Notes: generated from the sequence alone by a model not told the origin. A stretch of DNA of 64,000 bases from Pseudoramibacter faecis (GCF_036289405.1 NZ_JAYFFI010000002.1:124001-188000); one strand, 5' to 3'. Positions 35,237 through 43,941 are shown, numbered from the stretch's first letter. Program-made: numbers and translations.

Positions 35237-36610
35237 CTATTTGCCAAGGCAGAAATTGGCGAAAATTTGATCAATGATATCATCTCCCAGAGACTGACCG
35301 GTAATCCGACGTAAATTTTCCAGCGCTTCCTCTAAATCAATGGCCACAATATCCACCGACATCCCGATGGACAAACTATTCAGTGCATTGATTAAATTTT
35401 CACGCACCTGACGCAGCAGATTCACATGGCGAAGATTAGAGACAATCACATCGTCCGCCGCTTTTTCCGTTTGATTGCCAGTGACCATAACCACCATCTG
35501 CCTGCGCAAGGCGTTAAGGCCGGTCTCTGTCTTGATGGATAAAGCAATTTCGTTGGAATTTAGGTCGGTTAAGGCTTCATCCTTCAAATCCATTTTATTA
35601 TAAATGTGAATATAGGGTTTGTCCTGAAGCGCTGCTATTAGCGCGTCCTCATCTTCTGAGGTTTCACGTGAAACGTCTGTCATCATCAAAATCAATTCGG
35701 CCCGGTCCATCATCTGCTTTGATTTTTCCACGCCCAGTTTTTCCACCACATCATCGGTTTCTCGGATTCCCGCCGTATCGATAATGTGAAATGGAATCCC
35801 TTCAATATTAATATAGGCATCCACCACATCCCGGGTGGTTCCTGGAATATCGGTGACCAGGGCTTTGTCTTCCCGAATCAGTTTGTTTAAAAGCGAAGAT
35901 TTCCCCACATTGGGCTCCCCGAGAATTACCGTATCGACGCCGTCCCGATAAATCTTGCCCATCTGAGCCGAATCGAGCAATGCGTCCACCGAGGCGAGCA
36001 AGCCGCCAATCGCCCGCTCTAAAGTGCCGCTGGTCACCGTTTCGATGTCGTATTCCGGATAATCGATAGCAGCGTTAATAAAAGTCATCAGGTGGAGCAG
36101 CTCGGCATCCATGGCCTGATACTTCTTTGAGAGGCCGCCGGATAATTGATTGACGGAATAGGCTAAACCGGTGGCGGTCTTGGCCTCGATGATATCCGTC
36201 ACCGCCTCCGCCTGGGTGAGGTCGATGCGCCCGTTCACAAAGGCCCGCCTAGTGAATTCCCCCGGATCGGCCAGCCTGGCCCCGGCACGAATCACCGCAT
36301 CGAGCACCGCGTGCAGCGCCACTGGACCGCCATGACAGTTAATTTCCACCACATCCTCGGCTGTATAGGATCGCGGTGCCTTCATGATCGACACCAGCAC
36401 CTCATCGATTCGCTTACCCTGCGCATCGTAACAATGACCATAATGAATCGTATGTGTTTCAAAGGACGCCAGTTGCTGATCGGATGCGTTTCGATAAACC
36501 CGATCCGCAACGGCAATCGCATTTTTTCCGGATATCCGAACAATGCCGACGCCACCAATACCGGTTGGCGTGGCAATGGCCGCAATCACATCGTCTTGCA
36601 AAACGTGCAT
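35237..36610 (-). CDS. mnmE: tRNA modification GTPase MnmE
   Basis: Partner of MnmG, a potassium-activated GTPase. It has 457 residues: an N-terminal folate-binding domain (DDVIAAIATPTGIGGVGIVRISG), a helical domain, and an inserted G domain with GEPNVGKSSL (near 228), DIPGTTRD (near 253), DTAG (near 275) and NKMD (near 341). The C-terminal FCLGK carries the family cysteine. A parS site lies within the coding sequence in the G domain. Confidence 0.97.
   Translation of the reverse strand: MHVLQDDVIAAIATPTGIGGVGIVRISGKNAIAVADRVYRNASDQQLASFETHTIHYGHCYDAQGKRIDEVLVSIMKAPRSYTAEDVVEINCHGGPVALHAVLDAVIRAGARLADPGEFTRRAFVNGRIDLTQAEAVTDIIEAKTATGLAYSVNQLSGGLSKKYQAMDAELLHLMTFINAAIDYPEYDIETVTSGTLERAIGGLLASVDALLDSAQMGKIYRDGVDTVILGEPNVGKSSLLNKLIREDKALVTDIPGTTRDVVDAYINIEGIPFHIIDTAGIRETDDVVEKLGVEKSKQMMDRAELILMMTDVSRETSEDEDALIAALQDKPYIHIYNKMDLKDEALTDLNSNEIALSIKTETGLNALRRQMVVMVTGNQTEKAADDVIVSNLRHVNLLRQVRENLINALNSLSIGMSVDIVAIDLEEALENLRRITGQSLGDDIIDQIFANFCLGK
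35661..35674. promoter_or_regulatory. parS site inside mnmE
   Basis: Perfect GTTTCACGTGAAAC palindrome in the G-domain coding region, encoding part of DVSRETSE. Coding-sequence parS sites near the origin are known in other Firmicutes. Confidence 0.92.
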
Positions 36611-36671
36611 GACTTTCTCCTCTGTTAAATCTCAATCTCACCATTGACCGATGATCGTTATTCAGAAAATC

Positions 36672-36729
36672 ATTATAACAAAAAAACTGGCGAAAGCACT
36701 TGTTATCCAACAAACTGCTTTCACCAGTT
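36672..36729 (-). terminator. Terminator after jag, with a -10 element at its end
   Basis: ACTGGTGAAAGCA pairs with TGCTTTCGCCAGT around an 18-nt loop, followed by T7 on the minus strand. The T-run leads straight into TGTTATAAT (TATAAT at 36677-36672), a likely extended -10 for mnmE. Confidence 0.8.
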
Positions 36730-36752
36730 TATTTATCGCAGATAGCGAAATA

Positions 36753-37517
36753 TCAATCTTTGCGGTCCTGATTTTCTTTTAAATCGATAACCACATGACG
36801 ATAGGGATCGTGCCCTTCACTGTAGGTATAGACGGTTTCGCTGTCCTGAAGGGTGGCGTGGATAATGCGGCGTTCTCCCGGATTCATCGGTTCAAGGACC
36901 ATCTTTTTATGATAGCGCACCGCTTTGTCGGCCATTTTATGGGCCAGGTGCTCCAGAGTGCCCTGCCGTTTTTCACGGTAATGCTCGGTATCAATCAACA
37001 CCCGCACATAGTGATCGGTCGTTTTATTCACCGCCAGGCTGGTCAGATACTGAATGGCATCCAGCGTCTGGCCGCGGCGCCCGATGAGAATCCCCATCTT
37101 CGGACCGGCCAGCTCGACATGAAGCACATCATTGTCCCGATCGTAATCGGTGGTAACCGCCACCTCCAACGCCATCGCCGTAATCATATCTTTCAAAAAT
37201 CGTTTGGCCGCCGTCTGAATAGCTTTCGCTTCGTCATCCAGATAAGCATTGATTTCAGCCATGTCGGCAACCGCCTCATTGACATCAGCTTCAGCCTCAG
37301 TCGGCACTTCCGATGATGCTGCAGTCGCCGCGACTGGCGGCCTTGCTTCAACGTTCTTCGGCGTTACCTCGATAACCGCTTCTTTCTTGCCGAAAATCCC
37401 AAGAACACCAAATTCCGGTTTCTGAACCACCCTAACATCCACCTGATCTTCCGTCAGACCGAGCGCCGTCAACGCTTTCCGAAGGGCTTCTGAGACTGTT
37501 TTACCTTTTGCTTCCAT
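36753..37517 (-). CDS. jag: KhpB/Jag RNA-binding protein
   Basis: RNA-binding protein (SpoIIIJ-associated, KhpB) that partners KhpA and influences cell division and elongation. It has 254 residues from the ATG at 37517: the Jag-N domain (KGKTVSEALRKALTALGL), an alanine-rich linker, a KH domain with GILIGRRGQTLDAIQYLTSL (near 152) and an R3H domain (MNPGERRIIHATLQ near 215). An upstream ATG at 37535 overlaps the yidC stop but lacks a ribosome binding site; GGAGG lies 11 nt before 37517. Position after yidC is canonical. Confidence 0.94.
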   Translation of the reverse strand: MEAKGKTVSEALRKALTALGLTEDQVDVRVVQKPEFGVLGIFGKKEAVIEVTPKNVEARPPVAATAASSEVPTEAEADVNEAVADMAEINAYLDDEAKAIQTAAKRFLKDMITAMALEVAVTTDYDRDNDVLHVELAGPKMGILIGRRGQTLDAIQYLTSLAVNKTTDHYVRVLIDTEHYREKRQGTLEHLAHKMADKAVRYHKKMVLEPMNPGERRIIHATLQDSETVYTYSEGHDPYRHVVIDLKENQDRKD

Positions 37518-37534
37518 TTTTTTGTCTGCCTCCA

Positions 37535-38425
37535 TCAGGATTTTTTCGTCCGTTCATCGCTTTGCGGAATCTTCGTCACCACTTTGCGTTTCGAAGAAGC
37601 TGGCTTGGTCTTGGGGCGACTGGCCTTCTTTTTAGCAGTCTTCCCCAACTGACCGGTCATCTGCTGCTGCCGCATCTGACTTTGCTCCTTGAGCATGCTC
37701 TTCTTTTCTTTCTTTTCCTGACGTTTGGCTTCTTCCACCCGGCGCTCCGCTTCCTCAATCGATACTTTTTCAACCGGTTTGCGCATTACCAGGAATTGCT
37801 GCACGAAGGTATAGGCATTCTGCACCACCCAGTATAGAGCGACCCCAGCCGGCATTTTAACGGCAAACCAGCCGATCATCAGGGGCATCACATAAAGCAT
37901 CACTTTTTGTGAACTTTGCGCCGCTTTGTTCCCATCGTTCTGAAAGCGCATCATATACCATTGCGTGATAAAGGTTAACACCACGCAGAGAATCGGCAAC
38001 ACGAAATACGGATCTGATTTCCCTAGATCCGGAATCCAGTAAAAGCCAGCCCGCAGCGCCGACAAATTACCGTTGGTAAAAACATATTTCGCCGGTGAAC
38101 GCAACGCGCCGAACAATCCCCAGATAATCGGCAGCTGAATGAGCAGCGGCAGACACCCGGCCATCGGGTTCACGTTGTAAAGTTTGTACAGCTTCATGGT
38201 TTCCGCATTGAGTTTTTCCGGATTGTTTTTGTATTTTTTCTGAAGATTGTTGAGTTCCGGCTGAACGGCCTGCATTTCCCGCATCGAATTGGTCTGTTTG
38301 ATATTCAGCGGCAAAATGATGGTTTTAACAATAATGGTAAATAAAATTACCGCAAAACCGTAATCTTTAACCAGGTTGTAAATCTGATAAAGAACAAATC
38401 CGAACGCCTGGTATAAAATATTCAT
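37535..38425 (-). CDS. yidC: YidC/Oxa1 membrane insertase
   Basis: Inserts and folds membrane proteins, alone or with SecYEG. It has 296 residues; five TM segments follow the Gram-positive pattern (about 22-42, 88-110, 135-155, 172-190, 192-215). The hydrophilic-groove helix YGFAVILFTIIVKTIILPLNIKQ and the cytoplasmic hairpin QPELNNLQKKYKNNPEKLN are visible. No lipoprotein signal cysteine is seen at the N terminus, unlike many Bacillus YidC proteins. The C-terminal tail is long and strongly basic (KKKASRPKTKPASSKRK), suited to ribosome contact. Confidence 0.96.
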   Translation of the reverse strand: MNILYQAFGFVLYQIYNLVKDYGFAVILFTIIVKTIILPLNIKQTNSMREMQAVQPELNNLQKKYKNNPEKLNAETMKLYKLYNVNPMAGCLPLLIQLPIIWGLFGALRSPAKYVFTNGNLSALRAGFYWIPDLGKSDPYFVLPILCVVLTFITQWYMMRFQNDGNKAAQSSQKVMLYVMPLMIGWFAVKMPAGVALYWVVQNAYTFVQQFLVMRKPVEKVSIEEAERRVEEAKRQEKKEKKSMLKEQSQMRQQQMTGQLGKTAKKKASRPKTKPASSKRKVVTKIPQSDERTKKS

Positions 38426-38469
38426 CTAAAACCTTTTCTCCTTTGCTTTCCATTCCTTTTTCAGAAAGA

Positions 38470-38694
38470 TCACGGAACTGGATCGTACCCGCCGGGATTA
38501 AAAGGATGACATCGGGCAATGCGCTTCATTCCCAGCCACAGCCCTTTTCTCGGACCGTATTTTTGAATGGCTTCGTAACAATAGTTTGAGCAGGTCGGAT
38601 AAAAACGACACGATCGCGGCAAAAGCGGCGAAATCACCCGCTGATACCCTCGAATTAAGAGCAGCATGCCCCGCGCAATCACCTGACTGATCAT
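38470..38694 (-). CDS. yidD: Membrane protein insertion efficiency factor YidD
   Basis: A 74-residue member of the YidD family, encoded between rnpA and yidC in nearly all bacteria. It has an amphipathic N-terminal helix (GMLLLIRGYQRVISPLLP), the family core SCRFYPTCSNYCYEAI with three cysteines (near 33-45), and CHPFNPGGYDPVP at the end. It overlaps the rnpA stop by 4 bp. Confidence 0.96.
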   Translation of the reverse strand: MISQVIARGMLLLIRGYQRVISPLLPRSCRFYPTCSNYCYEAIQKYGPRKGLWLGMKRIARCHPFNPGGYDPVP

Positions 38695-39035
38695 AGTCGA
38701 CTCACTTCCAGTTTCGTTTTATAAAACAAATGTGTCAAAGAATGTTCTATCTCCGCATAGGTCGCCGAGGCACACCGCGCCTTGGCGATGATGATCAAAT
38801 CGTAACCCGTTTGAAAATCTCCGCTGTGAAGACGATAGGCTTCACGCATCCTTCTGCGGATCCTATTTCGGACAACAGCCCGCTTCGACACTTTCTTGCT
38901 AACAATAATACCCAAACGATTGGTATTTTCCCAATTTTTCAAATAATAAAATTGAAAGTGACGATTGCCAAACCGTTGTCCCTTTCGGAATACGTCATTG
39001 AAATCTTTTTCACTTTTTAAAGAATTCAAGGCCAT
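38691..39035 (-). CDS. rnpA: Ribonuclease P protein component
   Basis: Protein subunit of RNase P that helps the catalytic RNA process tRNA 5' ends. It has 114 residues. The conserved basic RNR helix is VVRNRIRRRMREAYR (near 55), and the N-terminal LKSEKDFNDVFRKGQRF is typical. Two adjacent ATGs and a TTG upstream are in frame; GGAG six nt before the second ATG (39035) decides the start. A terminator separates it from rpmH. Confidence 0.96.
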   Translation of the reverse strand: MALNSLKSEKDFNDVFRKGQRFGNRHFQFYYLKNWENTNRLGIIVSKKVSKRAVVRNRIRRRMREAYRLHSGDFQTGYDLIIIAKARCASATYAEIEHSLTHLFYKTKLEVSRL

Positions 39036-39073
39036 CATCCGCTCCAAAATCCATTCAATCCAAATTCTTCCTA

Positions 39074-39106
39074 TAAAAAAGACCGTTCATTCAAACAAAC
39101 GGTCTT
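39074..39106 (-). terminator. Terminator between rpmH and rnpA
   Basis: AAGACCGTT and AACGGTCTT arms, then TTTTTT on the minus strand. It probably attenuates, since rnpA shows no clear promoter of its own. Confidence 0.85.
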
Positions 39107-39110
39107 GAGG

Positions 39111-39245
39111 TTATGCAGATAATTTTGCTCTGCCCTTTTGTCTTCTTCTTTTCAGAACCAGACGACCACTGCGCGTTTTCATTCTTTTTCTGAAACCATG
39201 TTCTTTTTTGCGCTGTCTGACCTTAGGCTGAAACGTCTGTTTCAT
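39111..39245 (-). CDS. rpmH: Ribosomal protein L34
   Basis: A 44-residue large-subunit protein: starts MKQTFQPKVRQRKKEHGFRK and ends in a very basic tail (LKRRRQKGRAKLSA), with the standard RMKTRSGR core. AGGAGG lies just upstream of the ATG. It is the first gene of the leftward origin arm, behind a near-consensus promoter. Confidence 0.97.
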   Translation of the reverse strand: MKQTFQPKVRQRKKEHGFRKRMKTRSGRLVLKRRRQKGRAKLSA

Positions 39246-39323
39246 TGTGATTTCCTCCTAATATTAACTTTTCATTCATCGTTTAATAATCAATACCATT
39301 CTAAAATACCGTATTACTTAAAA

Positions 39324-39352
39324 AGTATATTATGTTGAAACGTCGATGTCAA
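39324..39352 (-). promoter_or_regulatory. rpmH promoter
   Basis: Minus strand TTGACA (39352-39347), 17-nt spacer, TATACT (39329-39324). Confidence 0.9.
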
Positions 39353-39401
39353 GCCATTTTTTAAAATCCCGTCGCTTCCCCGGATTTCATCGGGCATTCC
39401 C

Positions 39402-39514
39402 TGTGGATACTTGAATGCCCGAATTGAATTTGCTATAATGAATGCACACTTTTAACATTATCCACAGCCTTTTATCAACAACTTTTCTATTTTTGTGGAT
39501 AAATCTGGGGATAA
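39402..39514. other. oriC: Origin of replication, part upstream of dnaA (DnaA boxes)
   Basis: DnaA-box-like nonamers are TGTGGATAC (39402), TTATCCACA (39458), TTATCAACA (39472), TGTGGATAA (39494) and the weaker TGGGGATAA (39506). They lie between the divergent rpmH and dnaA promoters. The second cluster lies between dnaA and dnaN, giving a bipartite origin as in other Firmicutes. Confidence 0.85.
39411..39439 (+). promoter_or_regulatory. dnaA promoter
   Basis: TTGAAT (39411), 17-nt spacer, TATAAT (39434). It overlaps the first DnaA box and precedes the rest, suggesting autoregulation by DnaA. Confidence 0.8.
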
Positions 39515-39632
39515 ATGTTGATATTTCCCAGATCATCCTAATTTATCTCCATTCTTCTTCGGGATAAATTTACGAACAAGCTGCGTTTTTAAAATATGAA
39601 TGTATATTTATCAACATTTATTGGAGGCTTAT

Positions 39633-41006
39633 GTGGACGACTCGTTGAATATTCTATGGCAGCAAGCCCTTGAACTGATCGCCGAACAACTCACCGAAGT
39701 AAGTTTTAGAACCTGGTTTCCATCGGTCAAACCCATCCTGTACCGGGATAACTTCGTTTATTTATTGGTTGAAAATTCCTTTAACCAAGCGGTTATGCGG
39801 GAGCGCTACGAAACCGTAACCAACACCGCTCTGTCTTTTTTAACAAAAAATGATCATTTAAAGGCCGTATTTATCCTGAGTGAAGACGATATTCCAAAAG
39901 AGGCGGCTCCGACAGCGGCACCTCGGGAAACGGCAGAAGAAAAAACAGACACACCAGATGCTAAAGTTAAACCCGCCCACACCGGGACGGGCATCAACTC
40001 AAAATATACCTTTGAACGCTTCGTTATCGGGGAAAATAACCGTTTTGCTCACGCCGCTTGTGTCGCCGTATCGGAAGCGCCGTCGGAACGCTACAACCCG
40101 CTTTTTATTTACGGGGGCGTCGGCCTCGGTAAAACCCATCTCATGCAGGCCATCGGCAATTATATCCTGACCTATACGCCGGATAAAAAAGTGATCTACG
40201 TTTCCTGCGAAACCTTCACCAACGAATTCATCGACGCGATTCAAAACAAAAACAACCTGTCTTTTCGCAATCGCTACCGCAATGTCGACATCCTGCTCAT
40301 CGACGATATTCAATTCTTATCCGGCAAAGAGGGCACCCAGGAGGAGTTCTTCCACACCTTTAACGCCCTTCACGACGAAAACAAACAGATTGTCATCAGC
40401 TCGGACCGGCCGCCGCGGGAAATCCCAAAGCTCGCCGAACGGCTGCGCAGCCGTTTTGAAATGGGGCTTATCACCGACATTTCCACGCCGAATTTCGAGA
40501 CGCGAATGGCCATTTTGCGCAAAAAGGCCGAGTCCAACGCCGAGGACATCCCCGACGACGTCATGAACTTTATCGCCGACAACATTCATTCCAATATCCG
40601 GGAGCTCGAAGGCGCGCTGACCACTGTGGTCGCCTACTCCAAGCTTCACGGCGAAACCATCAATCTCGATTTTGCCAGGGAAGCACTCGCCGATCTGTTC
40701 GTCTCCCGGCAGCACGACATTAACGCGGATTATATTAAGGAAGTCACCGCAAAATACTTTAATACCACCATCGAGGATATGAACGGCAAAAAGCGCACCA
40801 AGGCCATCACCACTCCGCGTCAGGTGGCCATGTATCTGTGCCGCGAGATGACCAATATGTCCCTGCCCGCCATCGGCGAAGCCTTCGGTGGACGGGATCA
40901 CTCCACCGTCATCCACGCGTATCAAAAGATCCGTGAAAACATCGATGCCAACACCGATTTTAAAAATTTGGTGCTCCGTATTCAAAGCGATATTCAAGGA
41001 CAATAA
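39633..41006 (+). CDS. dnaA: Chromosomal replication initiator DnaA
   Basis: AAA+ initiator that binds the DnaA boxes, melts oriC and loads the helicase. It has 457 residues. Domain I (SLNILWQQALELIAEQLTE) is at the start, a low-complexity domain II at about 85-120, Walker A IYGGVGLGKTHLM near 155, Walker B LLIDDIQFLSG near 215, and the DNA-binding signature FGGRDHSTVIHAYQKI near 420. The frame is open from an ATG at 39600, but GGAGG 5 nt before the GTG at 39633 and the family N terminus indicate a GTG start. The surroundings (rpmH on one side, dnaN on the other) are canonical. Confidence 0.97.
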   Translation: MDDSLNILWQQALELIAEQLTEVSFRTWFPSVKPILYRDNFVYLLVENSFNQAVMRERYETVTNTALSFLTKNDHLKAVFILSEDDIPKEAAPTAAPRETAEEKTDTPDAKVKPAHTGTGINSKYTFERFVIGENNRFAHAACVAVSEAPSERYNPLFIYGGVGLGKTHLMQAIGNYILTYTPDKKVIYVSCETFTNEFIDAIQNKNNLSFRNRYRNVDILLIDDIQFLSGKEGTQEEFFHTFNALHDENKQIVISSDRPPREIPKLAERLRSRFEMGLITDISTPNFETRMAILRKKAESNAEDIPDDVMNFIADNIHSNIRELEGALTTVVAYSKLHGETINLDFAREALADLFVSRQHDINADYIKEVTAKYFNTTIEDMNGKKRTKAITTPRQVAMYLCREMTNMSLPAIGEAFGGRDHSTVIHAYQKIRENIDANTDFKNLVLRIQSDIQGQ

Positions 41007-41229
41007 GCCACGCTTGTCCACGGCGTCAATCACCATCCATCCACAGCTTACCCACAAACCCGATCCGGTGCTTTTCGCCGTTTTCCGTGCACTCAGACTT
41101 ATCCACAGTCTTCACAGAGCTTACGACTATTATGACGAATTATACCTTAACTTATATATAGACCACAGCTAGGCACAACCATCATCCGGCTGTCTGTCAA
41201 AACGAAAAACAATATTCAAGAGGTAAACC
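41007..41229. other. oriC: Origin of replication, part between dnaA and dnaN
   Basis: DnaA-box-like sites include TTGTCCACG (41011), CATCCACAG (41037), TTACCCACA (41048) and TTATCCACA (41099). They are followed by an AT-rich stretch (about 41125-41160, AATTATACCTTAACTTATAT) that is a good candidate for the unwinding element. Confidence 0.8.
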
Positions 41230-42339
41230 ATGAAATTTGACTGTTCCAAATCCGATCTGATCAGCGCCCTTTCCCTGGTCTCCCGAGGTGTCTCCAACAA
41301 AACCACCATGCCCATTCTTGAAGGGATTCTTTTTGAAGTTTACGATCATCGTCTGTTTTTGACCTCGACCAACCTGGAAATCAGCATTCAGACATCTATC
41401 CCGGCTCACATCGAACAGGACGGCGAACTGATCCTGCAATCCAACTTTATCTTTGAGTTGGTTCGCAAACTGTCCGGCGAGGATGTCTTTTTTGAACAAA
41501 TGGCTCAGCACCAGCTCAAAATGACCTGTGAATGCTCCACCTTTACCATTAAGGGGATGCCTTCCGACGAATTTCCGGAATTCCCAAAGGTGATCGACGA
41601 CTACAGCTTCACCGTGGATGCGTCAGCGCTGAAAGCGATGATTCACGGGACGATTTTTGCCGTCGCCATTAAGGAAAATATCCCGGTGCTTACCGGACTT
41701 AAGCTTGAAATTGAACGGGACCAGCTGACCATGATCGCGCTGGACGGCTACCGGCTTGCCCTGCGCCGGGGCGCCCTCAGCACGCCCATCAACGAGGCGG
41801 TGTCCATTATCGTGCCGGGCAAGAGCATGACGGAGCTGGACAAATTGCTTTCCGGCGCGAGCGGCGACATCCAAGTGAACCTGTCAAAGGCGCAGATTTT
41901 CTTTACGATGGGCGATACCCAGTTCACCTCCCGCCTGCTCGAAGGGGAGTTCATCAATTATAAGCACATCATTCCAAAAGAGAAAAACACCGAAGTGGTC
42001 ATCGATAAAAAATTACTGCTCGACAGCACTGAACGCGCGGCGCTTTTGGCCCGAGAAGGCAAAAACAACCTGATTAAAATGGCCTTTGGCATCGACGAAC
42101 TAACGCTCTCTTCCAACGCGGAGATCGGCGATGTGCACGAGGTGATTCCCATCCAGAAGACCGGCGACGATCTCAAAATCGCTTTTAATTCAAAATTTAT
42201 TATCGATGCGTTGCGGGCTATCGATCAGGAACAAATCACCATTGACATGACCAACCCGGTGGGGCCGGCGGTCATTCAGTCGGAAGACAACCGCTATGTG
42301 TATCTGATTCTGCCGGTGCGCGTCTCCGACGACATGTAG
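41230..42339 (+). CDS. dnaN: DNA polymerase III beta sliding clamp
   Basis: Ring-shaped processivity clamp; 369 residues with three repeated clamp domains. Features include MPILEGILFEVYDHRLFLTSTNLEISI in domain I, LTGLKLEIERDQLTMIALDGYRLALRR in domain II and the C-terminal VYLILPVRV that forms the partner-binding pocket. GAGG lies 8 nt before the ATG. A strong terminator follows, so yaaA-recF has its own promoter. Confidence 0.97.
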   Translation: MKFDCSKSDLISALSLVSRGVSNKTTMPILEGILFEVYDHRLFLTSTNLEISIQTSIPAHIEQDGELILQSNFIFELVRKLSGEDVFFEQMAQHQLKMTCECSTFTIKGMPSDEFPEFPKVIDDYSFTVDASALKAMIHGTIFAVAIKENIPVLTGLKLEIERDQLTMIALDGYRLALRRGALSTPINEAVSIIVPGKSMTELDKLLSGASGDIQVNLSKAQIFFTMGDTQFTSRLLEGEFINYKHIIPKEKNTEVVIDKKLLLDSTERAALLAREGKNNLIKMAFGIDELTLSSNAEIGDVHEVIPIQKTGDDLKIAFNSKFIIDALRAIDQEQITIDMTNPVGPAVIQSEDNRYVYLILPVRVSDDM

Positions 42340-42369
42340 GGGGCCGGCCATTTTAACCGAACCTTATCA

Positions 42370-42410
42370 AAAAGAACCGCAGAGTCCGTTGGCATGCGGT
42401 TCTTTTTTTG
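42370..42410 (+). terminator. Terminator after dnaN
   Basis: AAAGAACCGCA and TGCGGTTCTTT arms with TTTTTTT. The right half overlaps the next promoter. Confidence 0.92.
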
Positions 42411-42417
42411 TTATAAT
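42389..42417 (+). promoter_or_regulatory. yaaA-recF(-gyrB-gyrA) promoter inside the dnaN terminator
   Basis: TTGGCA (42389-42394), exact 17-nt spacer, TATAAT (42412-42417) with TGT before it. The -35 lies in the terminator loop, and the spacer is the right arm plus the T-run. Confidence 0.8.
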
Positions 42418-42538
42418 GGATAGGATAAATGGTGAAGGTATCCCTTGTTGGCATTTAATTCACCATTTTTGCACGTTTTAGCCCCAAAGGGTCAAATGAA
42501 GACCAACGGCTTCAATCATGGAAAAAAACAGGAGAAAA

Positions 42539-42766
42539 ATGGAAAAAATTCAAATTCATACCGCCTTTATCAAGTTGGATCAGCTGCTGAAATACATCGG
42601 CGCGGCCGAATCTGGAGCGATGGCCAAGGCCATGGTTCTGGGCGAAATGGTCCGGGTGGACGGCGAAATCTGCACGATGCGCGGCAAAAAAATCCGTCCG
42701 GGACAGCAGGTGGCCGTGGCGGATCTGGGGGTGTGGCGCGTCACCGGCGGCCGGACCTCCGAATGA
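42539..42766 (+). CDS. yaaA: S4-domain RNA-binding protein YaaA
   Basis: A 75-residue single S4-like RNA-binding domain, always found between dnaN and recF in Firmicutes and linked to ribosome assembly. The core is FIKLDQLLKYIGAAESGAMAKAMV, followed by VRVDGEICTMRGKKIRPGQ. AGGAG 5 nt before the ATG at 42539 decides the start over an upstream in-frame ATG. It overlaps recF as ATGA. Confidence 0.93.
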   Translation: MEKIQIHTAFIKLDQLLKYIGAAESGAMAKAMVLGEMVRVDGEICTMRGKKIRPGQQVAVADLGVWRVTGGRTSE

Positions 42767-43917
42767 TTATCACCGATTTACAGCTGAAACATTTTCGCAA
42801 TTACGCCTCGGAGCAATTTGATTTTTCCGATCATATCAACGTGATCACCGGCGCCAACGCCCAGGGAAAGACCAACCTGTTAGAAGCGCTGTTTTTTCTG
42901 GCGCGGGGCTATTCCCACCGCGCGACAACCGTGGCGGATCTTGTTCAGTTCGAACAGCCGGCGTTTTTTGCCAGGGCCGGCGTTTGGCAGGACGGGACTC
43001 ACCACGAGATTTGCGTGCGCTATGAAAATCGGCGCAAGGTGCTGACGATCGACGGCAAAAAAGAGCCCAAGCACGCGGCAGCCGGCAAAATCGTCCACAT
43101 CATTTTATTTGAGCCGGACGATCTGCGCATCGTGAAAGCCGGACCGGAGAAGCGCCGCCGCTTTATGAACGAGGAGATCAGCGGGCATATGCCGAGCTAT
43201 TTGCCGGTGCTGGGGCATTACCGAAAGGCGCTGGCCCAGCGCAATGCCCTGCTCAAGGAGATTCGCCATGCGGCCTCCCTTCAAACCCTGCTGGCCGGCT
43301 GGGACGCGCAGCTGGTGCACTACGGCGCCAGGCTGATCCGCTACCGCCAGGCTTATCTGAAAAGGCTCAACGCGGTGGCAAAACAGCTGCACAGCGGCCT
43401 TTCCGACGGGCGGGAGACCCTGCAGCTGTCCTATCACAATAACGTGATTGATCAGCCGGCCGATCAGGAAGCGATCGCCCGACGTTTTGATGAGCGGCTA
43501 AAGGCCTCGGTGGAAGAAGATATCGCCCGGGGATCCACCGCCACCGGTCCCCAGGTGGACGATATGCAGGTGTGCATCGACGGCAGGGACGCGCGGAAAT
43601 ACGCGTCCCAGGGGCAGCAGCGCACGGCGGCCATTGCCCTCAAGCTGTCCCAGATCGAAATTTACCGGCGCGCCACCGGGGATTGGCCCATTGTGCTTTT
43701 GGACGACATTCTCTCGGAGCTCGACGCGGCGCGCCAGGAACAAATTCTGGCCATTTTAGGCCGGACTCAGGCCTTTATCACCTGCACCGACAGTCAGTTT
43801 GCTGAGCGTTATCCCGATGCCATGAAGCGGGTATTGACCATTCAAGACGGGCATTGGATTTCAGACGGCGTTATCCGCATAAAACAGCAAAATCCAGCGC
43901 CAGAGCGCGTTGATTAG
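42763..43917 (+). CDS. recF: DNA replication and repair protein RecF
   Basis: SMC-like ATPase that helps load RecA at gapped DNA. It has 384 residues. Walker A is ITGANAQGKTNLLEAL (near 28), the signature ASQGQQRTAAIALKLSQ (near 283) and Walker B PIVLLDDILSELD (near 309). A longer open frame from 42445 reads through yaaA in another frame and is not coding. The start overlaps the yaaA stop by 4 bp. Confidence 0.96.
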   Translation: MIITDLQLKHFRNYASEQFDFSDHINVITGANAQGKTNLLEALFFLARGYSHRATTVADLVQFEQPAFFARAGVWQDGTHHEICVRYENRRKVLTIDGKKEPKHAAAGKIVHIILFEPDDLRIVKAGPEKRRRFMNEEISGHMPSYLPVLGHYRKALAQRNALLKEIRHAASLQTLLAGWDAQLVHYGARLIRYRQAYLKRLNAVAKQLHSGLSDGRETLQLSYHNNVIDQPADQEAIARRFDERLKASVEEDIARGSTATGPQVDDMQVCIDGRDARKYASQGQQRTAAIALKLSQIEIYRRATGDWPIVLLDDILSELDAARQEQILAILGRTQAFITCTDSQFAERYPDAMKRVLTIQDGHWISDGVIRIKQQNPAPERVD

Positions 43918-43941
43918 ATAGAGTCAGACAGAGGAGGCATT

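Noticed and set aside
42445..42762. Upstream extension of recF over yaaA
   Set aside because: The extension reads yaaA in another frame; recF starts at the ATGA overlap at 42763.
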